From the NCBI GenBank assembly GCA_963675135.1, contig OY776121.1:75352875-75416874 (forward strand): a stretch of DNA of 64,000 nt, in the 5' to 3' direction. Shown here piece by piece: positions 22,501-33,119 of the stretch. This DNA is from Galeopsis tetrahit. Taxonomy: Eukaryota > Streptophyta > Magnoliopsida > Lamiales > Lamiaceae. The number at the start of each line of letters is the position of its first letter. Position 1 is the first letter of the stretch. The position numbers were made by a program, and so were the translations under genes. Below the pieces are notes generated by a model. It was not told the origin of the DNA, did not search any database, and was given only the letters and a program-made list of their open reading frames with translations.

Positions 22501-22655
22501 TCACACATAGTTAAGATAGCTTGATTTTCAGTGTTGTGCCTGCCATTGAAGTAGACATCGTTCTCCACGAAAATTCCTTTCTTTCGCATCCATAAATTTG
22601 AATCAAAAGTTCCTGCCACTTGGTTAGCTTCATTGATAATATTGACAGTTGCCAT
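19584..22655 (-). CDS. Third ORF of the Sirevirus-like element (env-position protein, 1023 aa)
   Basis: An intact 1023-codon ORF on the pol strand, 1.26 kb beyond the pol stop and ending 212 bp before the polypurine tract. This is where Sireviruses carry their 'env-like' gene. Residues 1 to about 230 look like a folded domain resembling the plant 'putative transposon protein' family, with WSGVE, LPTGLQFLMDIAGKCLLGQH and DRVEGDWQGFFLERLL. About 270-460 is Ser/Pro/Gln-rich. About 620-860 is Glu/Lys/Gln-rich and probably coiled coil. A basic patch (KKKKEKDVKFLK) follows. I see no signal peptide or convincing membrane segment, so an envelope role is not supported by sequence. Plus-strand ORFs at 19803-21369 are shadows of it. 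Confidence 0.85.
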   Translation of the reverse strand: MATVNIINEANQVAGTFDSNLWMRKKGIFVENDVYFNGRHNTENQAILTMCEECELRKFLESFPANVYEPEAVEFYLQLQGDKNGVHSMLAGHKVTITRDILEVMLDLPQGPVDIMTYKAGEEKECVGRWSGVETETLTNLKKDVLPTGLQFLMDIAGKCLLGQHHSQDALSSFKIRIMAVIIDRVEGDWQGFFLERLLTEKEKVLFDEDTLEFSLKSKLGFGNKLSFLLPQLVKKPYWSNPKKFHHGKFLMKKESVQFEQENPLEHSQEMEAEESGASMYQSEDDQTEVRSKSKHDPSSTTLRRGRSATAASEPTVRFVETVVQSSSDEQEVSVPSPIVVHKRTKSRSVRRKLIVVSPTPSDSEPSQPEPQNPQPSCSGGSDHYFSETQNTPHSSPQLTTFEPTSIPTPQPQTSYQTSPHQSPIQVHAHSTEHEFEPSTEPIDISSSPEPEFIAPKPADLMEYTICDKEDRIRIDLRIALLKQFPGLDESSVEFEKLLRIGTWVYLKRSSLKESLAIMEGMGGASIFDDWEAEQMQAAGVNSFLELVTPESVVLLVERLTGIKYTVEKIATPVSDEDLFSEEKGVNENAAEEDFMEIDEDIVNATEVFENTVVLEETVVIEETDAVDTQDVNAEELESIPIQSTDPIEDVQEQIRPDHVEKESNVSEFEMLKKQNAELQAKMEAAIQMFQEATERMNKMQSEHSYEKVMEYTMSKIFDLHRVQEKNLSQVLHKKLEQHISSLKEWHDEAKKGEDRTRQVMEQTQSQQAQLVVSQDELRAEIHMLNEKLKQRKQQKQQGQEIVEKRPEIAGSSSQRKRKLVLSDEEQQEEEAERMTRSKSKMKAVMTSEEENLKKKKEKDVKFLKTRFDNRVTALKKKINAQKKAEGKQFDKDFQDENFVDFIVLTEHMEYWKNLKKKWQIANFIVKKFGDHSSKEAEFIDFEEFMLNIDQEFWEDIAQVANRAGTKILCPEEPNWEPPRLENGEPDYKEINNIIAEIIKEEGISDHQHMMDIKARMYVAFRI

Positions 22656-23917
22656 TTGAGAATTTTGTAGAAATCAAATTTTGCAGAAGTTTAAGAAGTT
22701 AAGAATTATCCAGAAATGAACTCGTAAGAATGAAGAAGATGAAGTGTGATTGTTTTTGTTATAATTCAAAACCAATCTAGGGCTTGGATTGAATTAGATT
22801 ATTATAAAGAATGGTTGGGATTAAATCTCGAAATTCGAGTTAAACACTAACTGTTCACATTCTAGAATCAATCTTTATTTTTGGAGCCAACTTGTGTTTG
22901 ATAAATACACCACAATTTTTAGGTTAGAAATAGAAGAGTGTATTAATCTTCTCTATTAGTAATCTAAAAATAAGAACAATTTTTGACTTAGAATAATCTA
23001 AACCAAAAGACTGTTCTGATGCACATCAGCACAGTAGTTTCCAAAACAATTTCACTTCATTTTCTTACTTATTTTTAAAGAAAATTCCACTTATCTGGAT
23101 CAGCTGAGTACTGTGATCAGCTGAGTAACCTTTTTATAAATCAGATCAGTAGATGAATCAGCACAGTAGATTTCAGATCAGTAGATGGGTCAGCACAGTA
23201 ATCCTCAGATCAGTACCCAAATTCTCTGATTTCATCTTTTTGATATCAGCACAGTAATCCTCAGATCAGTACTGTGTCAGATCAGTAGATTTCTTGTAGA
23301 CAGATTAGTAGTAAACAAGTCTTTCTGTAGACAGATTAGTCAGTAATCAGATTAGTTCTGTAGAATAACTGAATTGTAATCAGATCAGTACTGTAGACAA
23401 AGAAACTTTGTAATCAGCACGGTTCTGTAGACAAGTCAATGTATTAATCAGAATATATCTGTAGACTGCTATAGTCTGTAATCAGATCAGATTAGTAGAC
23501 TTCTTTAATTTTGTAATCAGATCAGTTCCCCCTTCAATGGAGAATTCCTCTTCTGTGCCTGTTTCACCTTGGTAGAAGTGTTAGTTCATGAGATATAAGT
23601 GTAAAACAGTACAGATTAGTAACAATATGTATAATTTAATGATCACATCAAGGTTTATGCTAAAGTGACTTAGTGATCTGAGTCAACAAAAGGATCTTTA
23701 AGAAATCACAGATTCCCCCTTAATGTATGTTCTCAGTGTCCCTCAGCTTTACCAGCTTCCTCATTGGGATTAAGGTCACTCTAGTAACCTTGTTACCTGT
23801 TTTAGTGATCTGACATTGGATTGTCTCTTCTGTCTGTTGAATTTTGATGTACTGCTCTTATTTTCTGCTTTATCTTTCTCTTGGTGTAAGATCAGTACCT
23901 GAAATGTTAGCACAGTT
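22656..23917. other. Gap between pol and the third ORF, rich in GATCAGTA / CAGCACAGTA motifs
   Basis: No ORF. From about 23025 to 23530 the plus strand repeats cagatcagtaga, atcagcacagta and related forms more than fifteen times. The region just upstream of the third ORF could hold its promoter or splice acceptor, but no specific signal was identified. Confidence 0.7.
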
Positions 23918-26900
23918 CTATATACACACAGAATCCATATCTATCAATCCTAGACTAATGCACAATTCTCTGAATCTCACTTCAGCCAATGGTTTTGTAA
24001 AAATGTCAGCTCTTTGAATATCAGTATGAATCTTTTCCATTCTAATATTCTTCTTTTCAACATGATCCCTAATAAAATGATGCCTAATATCAACATGTTT
24101 GCATCTAGTATGTAAAACAGGATTTTGAGTGATGGCAATGGCACTATTACTGTCACAATATATAGGTACATTAGATTCTACAACATTGTAGTCTCTGAGT
24201 TGTTGTATTAGCCAAAGAAGCTGACTACAACAACTTCCTGCAGCCATATATTCTGCTTCAGTAGTAGAAGTTGCCACACTTGTTTGTTTCTTTGAAAACC
24301 ATGAAATGAGCTTAGTTCCTAAGAATTGACATGAACCTGAAGTAGATTTTCTATCTATTTTGCAACCTCCAAAGTCCGAATCTGAATAACCACTTAAAGA
24401 TATATCATCATCTGCAGGATACCATAATCCTCGATTAATGGTCCCCTTTAGATATTTCAATATCCTTTTAGCAGCTTCCAGATGACTTTCCTTGGGGTTT
24501 GCTTGAAATCTTGCACATACTCCAACAGAAAAAGCAATATCAGGTCTGCTGGCAGTTAGATAGAGTAGAGAGCCAATTAAAGCACGATAGTGAGGTTGAT
24601 CAGAAGACTTACCTCCTTCATCAGGATCCATTCTGTATGTAGGTTGCATGGGCACACCAACTGTCTTACAGGTTTTAATACCAAATTTATCTAGCAAATT
24701 CTTAGTATACTTTGCTTGATTTATAAAGATACCTTCTGAAGTTTGTTTTACTTGAAGACCAAGAAAATATGTCATTTCTCCCATCATAGACATTTCAAAT
24801 TTACTTTGCATGAGTGTAGAAAAGCTTTCACTCAAGTTTTTGTTGGGTGATCCAAAGATAATATCATCCACATAAATTTGAACAAGTAATATATCATTAC
24901 CTTCTTGTCTTCTAAACAAAGTTCTATCAACTTTGCCTTTTGTAAAACCATTTTCCAGTAAGAATATAGAAAGAGTATCATACCATGCTCTTGGAGCTTG
25001 TTTCAATCCATAGAGTGCTTTCTTTAACCTGTATACTTGGTGACTATTCACTTCAAAACCAGGTGGTTGTTCTACATAAACTTCTTCAGCAAGTATACCA
25101 TTCAAAAATGCACTTTTCACATCCATTTGATATACAGTAAATTTCATATGTGCAGCATAAGCAAGGAACAATCTTATAGCTTCTAGTCTAGCTACAGGAG
25201 CAAAAGTTTCATCATAATCAATACCCTCAGCTTGAGAGTAGCCCTGAGCAACTAATCTAGCTTTGTTTCTAACTACAAGATCATTTTCATCCCTTTTGTT
25301 CTTGAAAATCCACTTAGTGCCTACAACATTATGATTACTAGGTCTATCAACAAGTTCCCAAACTTCATTTCTAGTGAACTGATTAAGTTCTTCTTGCATG
25401 GCTATAATCCAGTTACTATCACTTAAAGCTTCAATCACAGTTTTAGGCTCAATAGATGATAGAAAACAACACCAGCAAAATAAAGACTTACTAGGTTCTT
25501 CTTTTGAATTAAACAATTGTTTTCTAGTTTTAACACCTATACTAGAATCACCTAGAATCAGATCAGTAGAATGAGCAGACTTCCATGTCCTTCTATTCTT
25601 AACAGTATCATCATTTACATCATGCAAATTATCATGCAGATCAGTATCATTTATATCAGCAGTTTTGTTCACAGGAGAGCAGTCATTCAATTCTTTTATT
25701 TCAGAAGTTTTAGATGACTCACCTTTGTCTTTTACCTTTTCTTTGTCAGAATCTTGATCTAGAACATTCAGGAAAGGATTATAAGCTTGTACAGATTCAT
25801 ATATTCCTGTATCATCATCTTCATTGTTGATCTGAAGCTGTAGTTTGTCAACTTTCTTACTGAGCTGATGATCAGCAGAGTCCTGTACATTCTCATCAAA
25901 GACAACATGGGGTGTTTCTTCTACACATAGGGTAGAGTAATTAAACACTCTAAATGCTTTGCTTACAGAAGAGTATCCTAAGAATATCCCTTCATCAGCT
26001 TTTGCATCAAAAGCATTTAATTTACTTTTGCCATTGTTATGTATGAAACACTTACAACCAAAAATATGAAAATAAGAAACTCTTGGTTTTCTACCTTTCC
26101 ATACCTCATAAGGTGTTTTACCATGCACCTTATTAAGAGCACTTCTATTTTGGGAGTGGCAAGCTGTGTTAATAGCTTCTGCCCAAAATTTCTGAGGTGT
26201 GTTGAATTCTGCAATCATGGCTCTGCAAGCTTCTTTTAGTGTTCTGTTTCTCCTTTCTGCAACACCATTTTGTTGAGGGGTTCTGGCTGCACTTGTCAAA
26301 TGCTGTATGCCAGACTTAGAACAATAGTCAGAAATGTAACAATTAATAAATTCAGTCCCTTTGTCACTCCTAATCTTGACAATGGGATGACCTTTTTCAA
26401 CCTGCAATTTCTTCAATAGATCTGGAAGTAGTGTTTGTGTATCACTCTTTTTGTGTAGAAAGACTACCCAAGTGAACTTAGAATAATCATCTACAACAAC
26501 TAGAGTATACCTTCTTCCATTTAATGTAGGAGGTGTGATAGGACCATGAAGATCCATATGCAAGAGTTCTAAAACTCTGCTTGTTGAAAGAGTAGGAATG
26601 GACTTAAATGAAACCTTTACCTGTTTACCTTTTTGACAGGAATCACATACTTGTGACTTGGAATAGATTTCATTAGGAATGCCCTCAACAAGATGTTCTC
26701 TAGCAATCTTGTTGATTATCTTAAAGTTTAGATGGCAGAGGCGTTTATGCCAGAGCCAACTATTTTCTTTAGGACTCTTAGTAATAAGACAGGCATTCTT
26801 AGGACAACTATTCCAGTTCACAATGTATATACTTCCTTGTCTTGTGCCAACAAGTAGAACATTGTGAGTCCTTTTATCAATTATTTCACATTTTCTGGTC

Positions 26901-27193
26901 TTGAACTGAACCTTGTATCCCCTGTCACAAAATTGAGATACAGATAACAAATTATACTTCAAACCTTCAACATAGGATACATCTTGGATTTCAACATCTC
27001 CATTCTTGATGAATCCAAATCCTTTTGTGATTGCTATTGAGCTATCTCCAAAGATGACTTTTGGTCCTTCCTTCTCTTGATAGTCAGTAAGTAAGGCCTT
27101 GGTACCAGTCATGTGGTGTGAGCACCCACTGTCTATGTACCAGGTCTCACCAACTGAACCACCTTTCTTGTATAAGTCCAGTCGATCCTGCAA
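23918..27193 (-). pseudogene. Copia pol: protease, integrase, reverse transcriptase, RNase H
   Basis: A long open frame of about 1090 codons with no ATG of its own near the start. In order: retropepsin WYIDSGCSHHMTG, gag-pre-integrase LWHKRLCHLN, integrase marks LLHMDLHGP, SDKGTEF and TPQQNGVAERRNRTL, reverse transcriptase YKARLVAQGYSQ-like block, KSAFLNG and catalytic IYVDDIIFGS, RNase H YSDSDFGGC, STTEAEYMAAG and YCDSNSAIA. The enzyme part is intact. It is separated from gag by two stops and a frame change, so ordinary translation from gag would not reach it. Confidence 0.93.
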
Positions 27194-27225
27194 AGTAGTG
27201 ATCTTAATAATTTAGGTACCCTAGT

Positions 27226-29781
27226 TTATTGGGGTCCTTGGGGGTTAGTAGCAAGAGGTACCCAAATGAACATTGAGGATTTGAATAAGTGGGACCTCTT
27301 CAGTTTCCTTCCAAATTTATCACAGAACAGTACTTTATTAACCAGTTCAGAATTATCAACAGACTTAGGATCTATTTTTCTGAGATAGCCTTTCCTTGGT
27401 TCTATCCCTTTTTCAGTAAGATCAGTATGTCTGTAATAGTTTGAATAAGGTCTAAAAGCATGTGGACCATAAGGCTTATAAATTTGCTTTGGTCTTTTCT
27501 CTCCATAGATATCATAAGATAAAGGAGGAGGATAAAGAACAGGTTTGTTATGATAATGAGGCACAAATCTCCTAGGTTTAGTTCAATACAGCTGAGACTG
27601 CCTTATGAAAGGAGGTCTAGGCTGTTCCCAACTTGCCTGTGCTTGTCTTGACCTACTGTTCTGAGTTTGTCTCTTCTGATTCCAGGACTGATCTGATCTG
27701 GTCAGAGGAGTATAACTCTTATGGTATGGTCTTGACTGTACTGGTCTTAATACATTCTTCATTTTACCATTCTTGGTAGTAGGAGGGATGTATTTAGACT
27801 GTACTTTGAGTTTTGGTTCATCATCATAAGTCATAGGTTCTTTTCCTTTATCTAGTTGCAAAGAACTTGTACTAGCTCCATTAGTGTTCTTAAATTCTGA
27901 AGTAGATGGACTAGGCAGATCAGTACCTATTCCTCTTTTATCATTTGGAGCTCTATATCTGTCTGAGATTGTTTGATTAATCTTAGTAGAGTTAATCATC
28001 CCAGATAGCTTTCGATCTAGGCTCACTACTTCAGATTCTAAGAATCTATTGCGCTCTTCAAGTTTTTCACATTTAATTTTTAAGTCATTGAATTCATTAG
28101 TCTCTTTGGCTTGAGTTTTAAGCATACCCTGATATAGTTTGTCAATGGATGCATACTTTTCTTGGAGTTGAGACAACTCTTCTGATAGTCTTGCATTTAT
28201 GGTAACTATATTAGGATCCACTTGTAACTGAGCTTCTTTCAGCTTAATGATTTCTTGCTTTAAAGATATATTCTCATCACTAATTTCCATGAATGCTTTG
28301 TTAGCTTGTAGAAGGTCTTCTTCAGTCACTCCTTGGGAATGATGAAGACTACTTCCTACACTGCTAACAGCAGCATCACTTTCATCAGTGTCAGAATTGT
28401 CACAAGATTGAAATGAGTTAACAGATGATACCTCATCATTTATTTTGGCCATCATTGCCAGTCCATCATCTGCTATGAAAGCTTCATCTTCATTGCTAGA
28501 GGGGTAGTCAGATGAAGTCGATGGTAACTCTTCTGATTCCGAATCAGAGTCATTGTAAGCCATCATTGCCTTCTTACCCTTAGCATATTTTCGATCTCTT
28601 CTGGCTTTCCTTTCTTCTCGATCTTCAGAACTCAGATCAGGACATTCATATGCATAATGACCTGGCTTATCACAATTATAGCAAACAGGATTGTTAGAAG
28701 TTCTTTTAGGAGGAGAATGCTTTTTGTTCCTGTCATGCTTGTCAATTGAGTTCCTGTCTTTCTTATCAGAATACTTTCTGTCTCTCTTTTCAGATGAGTT
28801 CCTGTCTCTCCTGTTTTCATTAGAGATCTCATCCCTTCTTTCAGAAGAGTTTTGATCCCTTCTGTTCACAGAAGAGTCCCTGTTATTAGAACCCTTAGAT
28901 TCCTTATAGAATCTTTTGTACCTGCCATACCTCTTGTTTAGTTTATCAAATCTTTTGATCATAAGGCTCATCTGATCTTTCAGACTTAGATCAGAACCAT
29001 CTAGTTCATCTTTTATGCTTGAAGCCTTTGTTTTAGATGATCTAGACCCCTTTGAAGTAGAGGCTTTGAAAGCTATGTCTTTAGAGACATCCTTATCCTT
29101 TTGGATCACAGAAATAGGATCTTCTTCATCTAACTCAAACTCATGTGCCTTAAGTGTTTGGAACATAGTTTCTGCTGGCCAAGAATCAATGTCTTGTGTG
29201 GTTTTAATGATCATCTTGACCATTTTCCACCTTTCATCCAATGCTTTCAAGATTCTCAGGTTAATCTCTCTTTCAGTATAAGTTTTTCCCAATACATCAA
29301 GATCATTCATAATTTTGGTAAATCGAGTATCTAACTCATCAATTGATTCTCCTGGCTTCATTTTAAATGATTCAAACTTTTGGACAGCAGTGGATAACTT
29401 GCTTTCTTTGATCAGTGTAGTACCTTCACAAAGAATAGCCAGTTTGTCCCACATCTGTTTTGCAGTCTTACATTTTAATACTTTACCAAGATACTCATTT
29501 GGTAAGGTATGTAAAATATAGTTCTTGGCAAGACTATCCAAATTGTTTTGTTTCATTTCTTCTGAAGTCAGTTCTGACCTGGGTTTGGGGACTAGTGCAC
29601 CAACTGGTTTTGATGGATCCAGAACAGCAGTGTTTTCCACCATGATGACAATTGGTCCTTCAGTCACCACAGATACCATCAGATCATGGGTTGAGCTAAA
29701 GATGGCCTCCATCCTAAGCTTCCAGTAGTCATAATCTGCAATCTTGAACTTAGGCAGCTTGTTCACATTAGTGTCATCCAT
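27226..29781 (-). pseudogene. Large gag of the Sirevirus-like element, interrupted by TGA
   Basis: An ATG start about 150 bp after the primer site opens a 732-codon gag (29781-27583): UBN2-type N-terminus (KLPKFKIADYDYWKLRMEA), an Arg/Asp/Ser-rich stretch, a CCHC knuckle (CYNCDKPGHYAYEC, about residue 365), then coiled-coil-like segments. It ends at a TGA where reading on in frame gives a further 112 residues to 27226, typical of the gag-pol linker, so TGA probably replaced TGG. A second stop (TAA, 27226-27228) and a frame change precede pol. Confidence 0.88.
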
Positions 29782-29930
29782 GTTTGATTAGACAAATAGG
29801 ATCAGTAGTATAGCAGATAGATTTCAAGTATTCAGATAGTAGAAAGTATCAAGAATTAACAGTAGGATCAGTAAAGATAACCTTCAAGATTTACAAGGTT
29901 TATCAAGAAACAGCAGTCCAAAGAACTACT

Positions 29931-29942
29931 GCTCTGATACCA
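29931..29942 (-). other. Primer-binding site, tRNA-iMet type
   Basis: The minus strand reads TGGTATCAGAGC, the standard plant retrotransposon site complementary to the 3' end of initiator tRNA-Met, two bases after the 5' LTR end. It proves the element's orientation. Confidence 0.95.
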
Positions 29943-29944
29943 CT

Positions 29945-31671
29945 TGTTGGTCCCAAAGTTGAGTTAAGATTGAGTAAGCTAAGAAAGTCTAGAGGGGAGG
30001 GGTGAATAGACTTTCTAAAATCTTTCAAAATATCAGAATATGCTATGCGGAATTTAGTCTTCTTATGTACTGTACTGTGCTTACTTAGCTCAGATCAGTA
30101 CTTTCAGAATAATATGGGCCTTACTAGTTTATACTCAACTTTTCTATAGATCTTTATCTTTGTTAATTCTTAATGTTCTTGATTAACCAATTTAAACAAA
30201 TAACAAACAGTAAAGTAAAGAACACAGAATTTTATAGTGGTTCGACAAATGTCTACATCCACTCTCACAATCCCAGTTGTGAAGTTTTATTACTCTTCTT
30301 GAGCTTCTTGTGGCTTAAAGTCCCAAGATTAAGACTTTGATCTTTTCGATTATACCTCCAGGTATATCTTCGATCTACTAGTAATTCTACAAGTAACTAG
30401 CACACTTGTTTTACAAAATACAAACTTAAACTTGAAAAGTAAAACTTCTCTGTGAATAGCCTTTGATTCTTCTCTTCAATTCAGTGGCTTCTTCTTCTTC
30501 AATCAATCTCCTTCAACTCTGTGAGTTCTTGCTTGTAGACTTGCTGTTTGAATTCTCTAAGATCAGTAATTGCTTCAGTAGTCTTCAGCAGTAGGAGATC
30601 ATACAGTATTTATAGAACTTAGTATGACAGTTAGCAGTTTGTGAACTAACTCTCAACTAACTCTAAAACTGTTTTTGTAACTTCTTCTTGTAACCGACAT
30701 TGTAACTTCCTTCTTATTCCAAGTCAGCATTTCTTCAATAAATCTTCAGTTACACTTTAAATAAGCTTTCCAAACTTATTCTTCAATTTCACTAAATCAG
30801 CACAGTAACTTATTGTTCTGATTTTTACTCTTCGGATTTTACTCTGCTGATTTTTACTCTTCTGATTCAATCAGCACAGTAACCAAAAACTGTTCAAAAC
30901 TTCTCCAGATTTCTTTTAAGCTTTTCTTCAACTCTTCTTTGAAGTCTTCTTATTCTGAAGTAGTCCTCTGAGTCTTCATTTAGTCTTCTGATCTTCTCCT
31001 AATCTATTCCTAATCTAGTGTTCTGATTTTACTGTTCTGAGCTTTACAATGCTGAATACAACAAAATACAACTTTACATATATAAAACCTATCTATACAT
31101 CAACTGAACTATATACAGATGAGTATATCTAAGTCCTACACTATAAGCTGTCTATACAATACAAAACATCAGCTTAGTTCCTAACAGTTCATATATCAGA
31201 TCAGTAACCAATAAGATCAGTAAATCATAAGATCAGTAACTCATGTAAGTTCAATAACTTCCATATAAGATCAGTAAATATCTAAGATCAGTAAACACTT
31301 AAGATCAGTAACTTACATATAAGATCAGTAAGCATATCAGATCAGTAACTCAGATTTCAAATATCTCATATAAGATCACTAAAAATATTCTCAGTTTCCA
31401 CACTAAGATCAGTAATCTTATTTCATATGACTCAGTTAAGATCAGTAATTTTATTCTTAATATTACTCAATAAGATCAGTAAACTTACTTCAGTTAGCAT
31501 TAAGATCAGTAAACTCAATCTTAAGTTTCTCATCAGATTAGTAAGCTTAGATTCAGATGACTTAGTTAAGATGACTTAGAACCACATATATTACTAACTT
31601 TAAGTTGCTTTTGGCCATCAAAACATACTTTCATCAACTAGAACATTGTCTATAGGATCCATATCCCAACA
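29945..31671 (-). repeat. 5' LTR of the Sirevirus-like element
   Basis: 1727 bp, almost identical to 17632-19357, including the GATCAGTA array (31198-31528). On the minus strand it begins tgttgggatatgg and ends gggaccaaca. It should contain the element's promoter. Confidence 0.95.
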
Positions 31672-31676
31672 ATTTC

Positions 31677-33119
31677 ACTACTCCATATGAATCCATTTGG
31701 GCAATTATATTAAAATCCTTGGGAGCGGATCCTGTTTAGTTACAAATCTGAAAATTTCTTTCAACATTCACCCTTCATTGCATCTATATTACCCACTCAC
31801 CTGTTAACAAACCACAAAACCTTCTCCCTCAATACATTCTTCCTTCCTTTTTTTCATTATTTCCAAATGCAACCAAATTCTTCTACACGACTCATTGAAT
31901 GTAAGAAAATAAATTTAAGCATACAACCTTGTGGGAAGTAAATTACCTTTCATTTCAGCGCATAAATGTGAATTTAATTTGTTGATGATATATTTGTATT
32001 AATTCTCCATGTTCTAATATTTTTCTGGATATGAATTATATATACTCAAATTTCATGGAATAACAATAATAAAAGATCCAAAATATGCACGGAAAAGAAA
32101 GAAGAAAAATACTCTCTAGAATGAGATTGCTGAATGAAGAAGAAAGATGCGGAGAGGATCCATTCCGTAAAATCCACAACCAAAAATTTCTTGGGAAAAT
32201 TAACTTTAATTACTTATATGGCCTTCATTTTCGGCTGCATTCTAAATACAAGTGATTTTACTTACTAGGCTAATTTTAAGTTTATGTATATTTTTCTTAT
32301 AAACTAAAGATTAGGCCGGCCATATACTGATTTGTAATCCAGATTAAAGTTATCGCGAAGAAAATAAAGTTACATTTTTTGCATGCCATCAAATCTGTTT
32401 CCTAATCTAATTTCTTCCAAGAGTTGAATTACAATCTTGTTCAAACAAACCTTTTCCCAATAACAAATTAGTCCACATCCTTGAATAAGAATGACACTTC
32501 TCTTTTGGGTTTTCTGCAGGTGGGGGGAATTAGCAACATGGAGTTTGGTCATTAGTAATTTGTGAACCAAATCAAAGCATGGGAAGGCCTGCCGAAAACA
32601 TCACAAGATTCCCAAGATTCTTGATGATCAAATGCTGACCTTGTTATAAAGCCCGAGTCAAGTTTCACGACTACTTTGTCTGGCCATGCTCACTTTTAGA
32701 CGTAGGACCAACATTCGAGCTCATCAGAACTCCATGGAATTCTTTTACGAGTATCATCTTAGAACCAAGTAAGTAAAGCCGAAGATAGCCTTATTGGAAT
32801 CAAACATTCTGTTGACTTGCCTTCAATCTTGATCATCGTCACATTCATGTTGCTGTTGCTCATACTGAGTCGAATTAAACTCGTATTTATCACTGTGTGC
32901 AACCAACTTAAATAAAAGAGACAAAAGATTAGAAATGGCAAACGTAGAGAAATATTAAAATGGGATAATAATAATAAGTAGAAATCATCATGCAATTTTA
33001 ATTCATTGTGTACCAATCTAATGCTGAAATTGGGAAAAAATCATTAACAGCCAACCTTCCCTTTTCTCTTACAAAAAGCACAACTACCAACTGAAACAAT
33101 TCAACTTTCAAAGGCCATC
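31677..33119. other. Intergenic region before the aspartic protease gene
   Basis: AT-rich with no ORF of note. One piece, 32556-32588, repeats atttgtgaaccaaatcaaag and a nearby gggaagg, as in the protease gene at about 33735-33768. It is probably a small duplicated fragment of that gene or a lost neighbour. The last 100 bp may be the promoter and leader of the protease gene. Confidence 0.5.

Larger units (their letters stand above)
17632..31671 (-). mobile_element. Sirevirus-like Copia retrotransposon, 14.0 kb, recent insertion
   Basis: It is bounded by 1726- and 1727-bp LTRs with only five differences (one an indel) that I could count, and by a perfect 5-bp target duplication atttc at 17627-17631 and 31672-31676. 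Reading the minus strand: 5' LTR 31671-29945, tRNA-iMet primer site, gag (29781-27583), gag-pol junction, pol (27193-23918), a repeat-rich gap, a third ORF (22655-19584), polypurine tract, 3' LTR. A large gag and an extra ORF downstream of pol are hallmarks of the Sirevirus (SIRE/Maximus) lineage; that placement is inferred. Confidence 0.95.
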
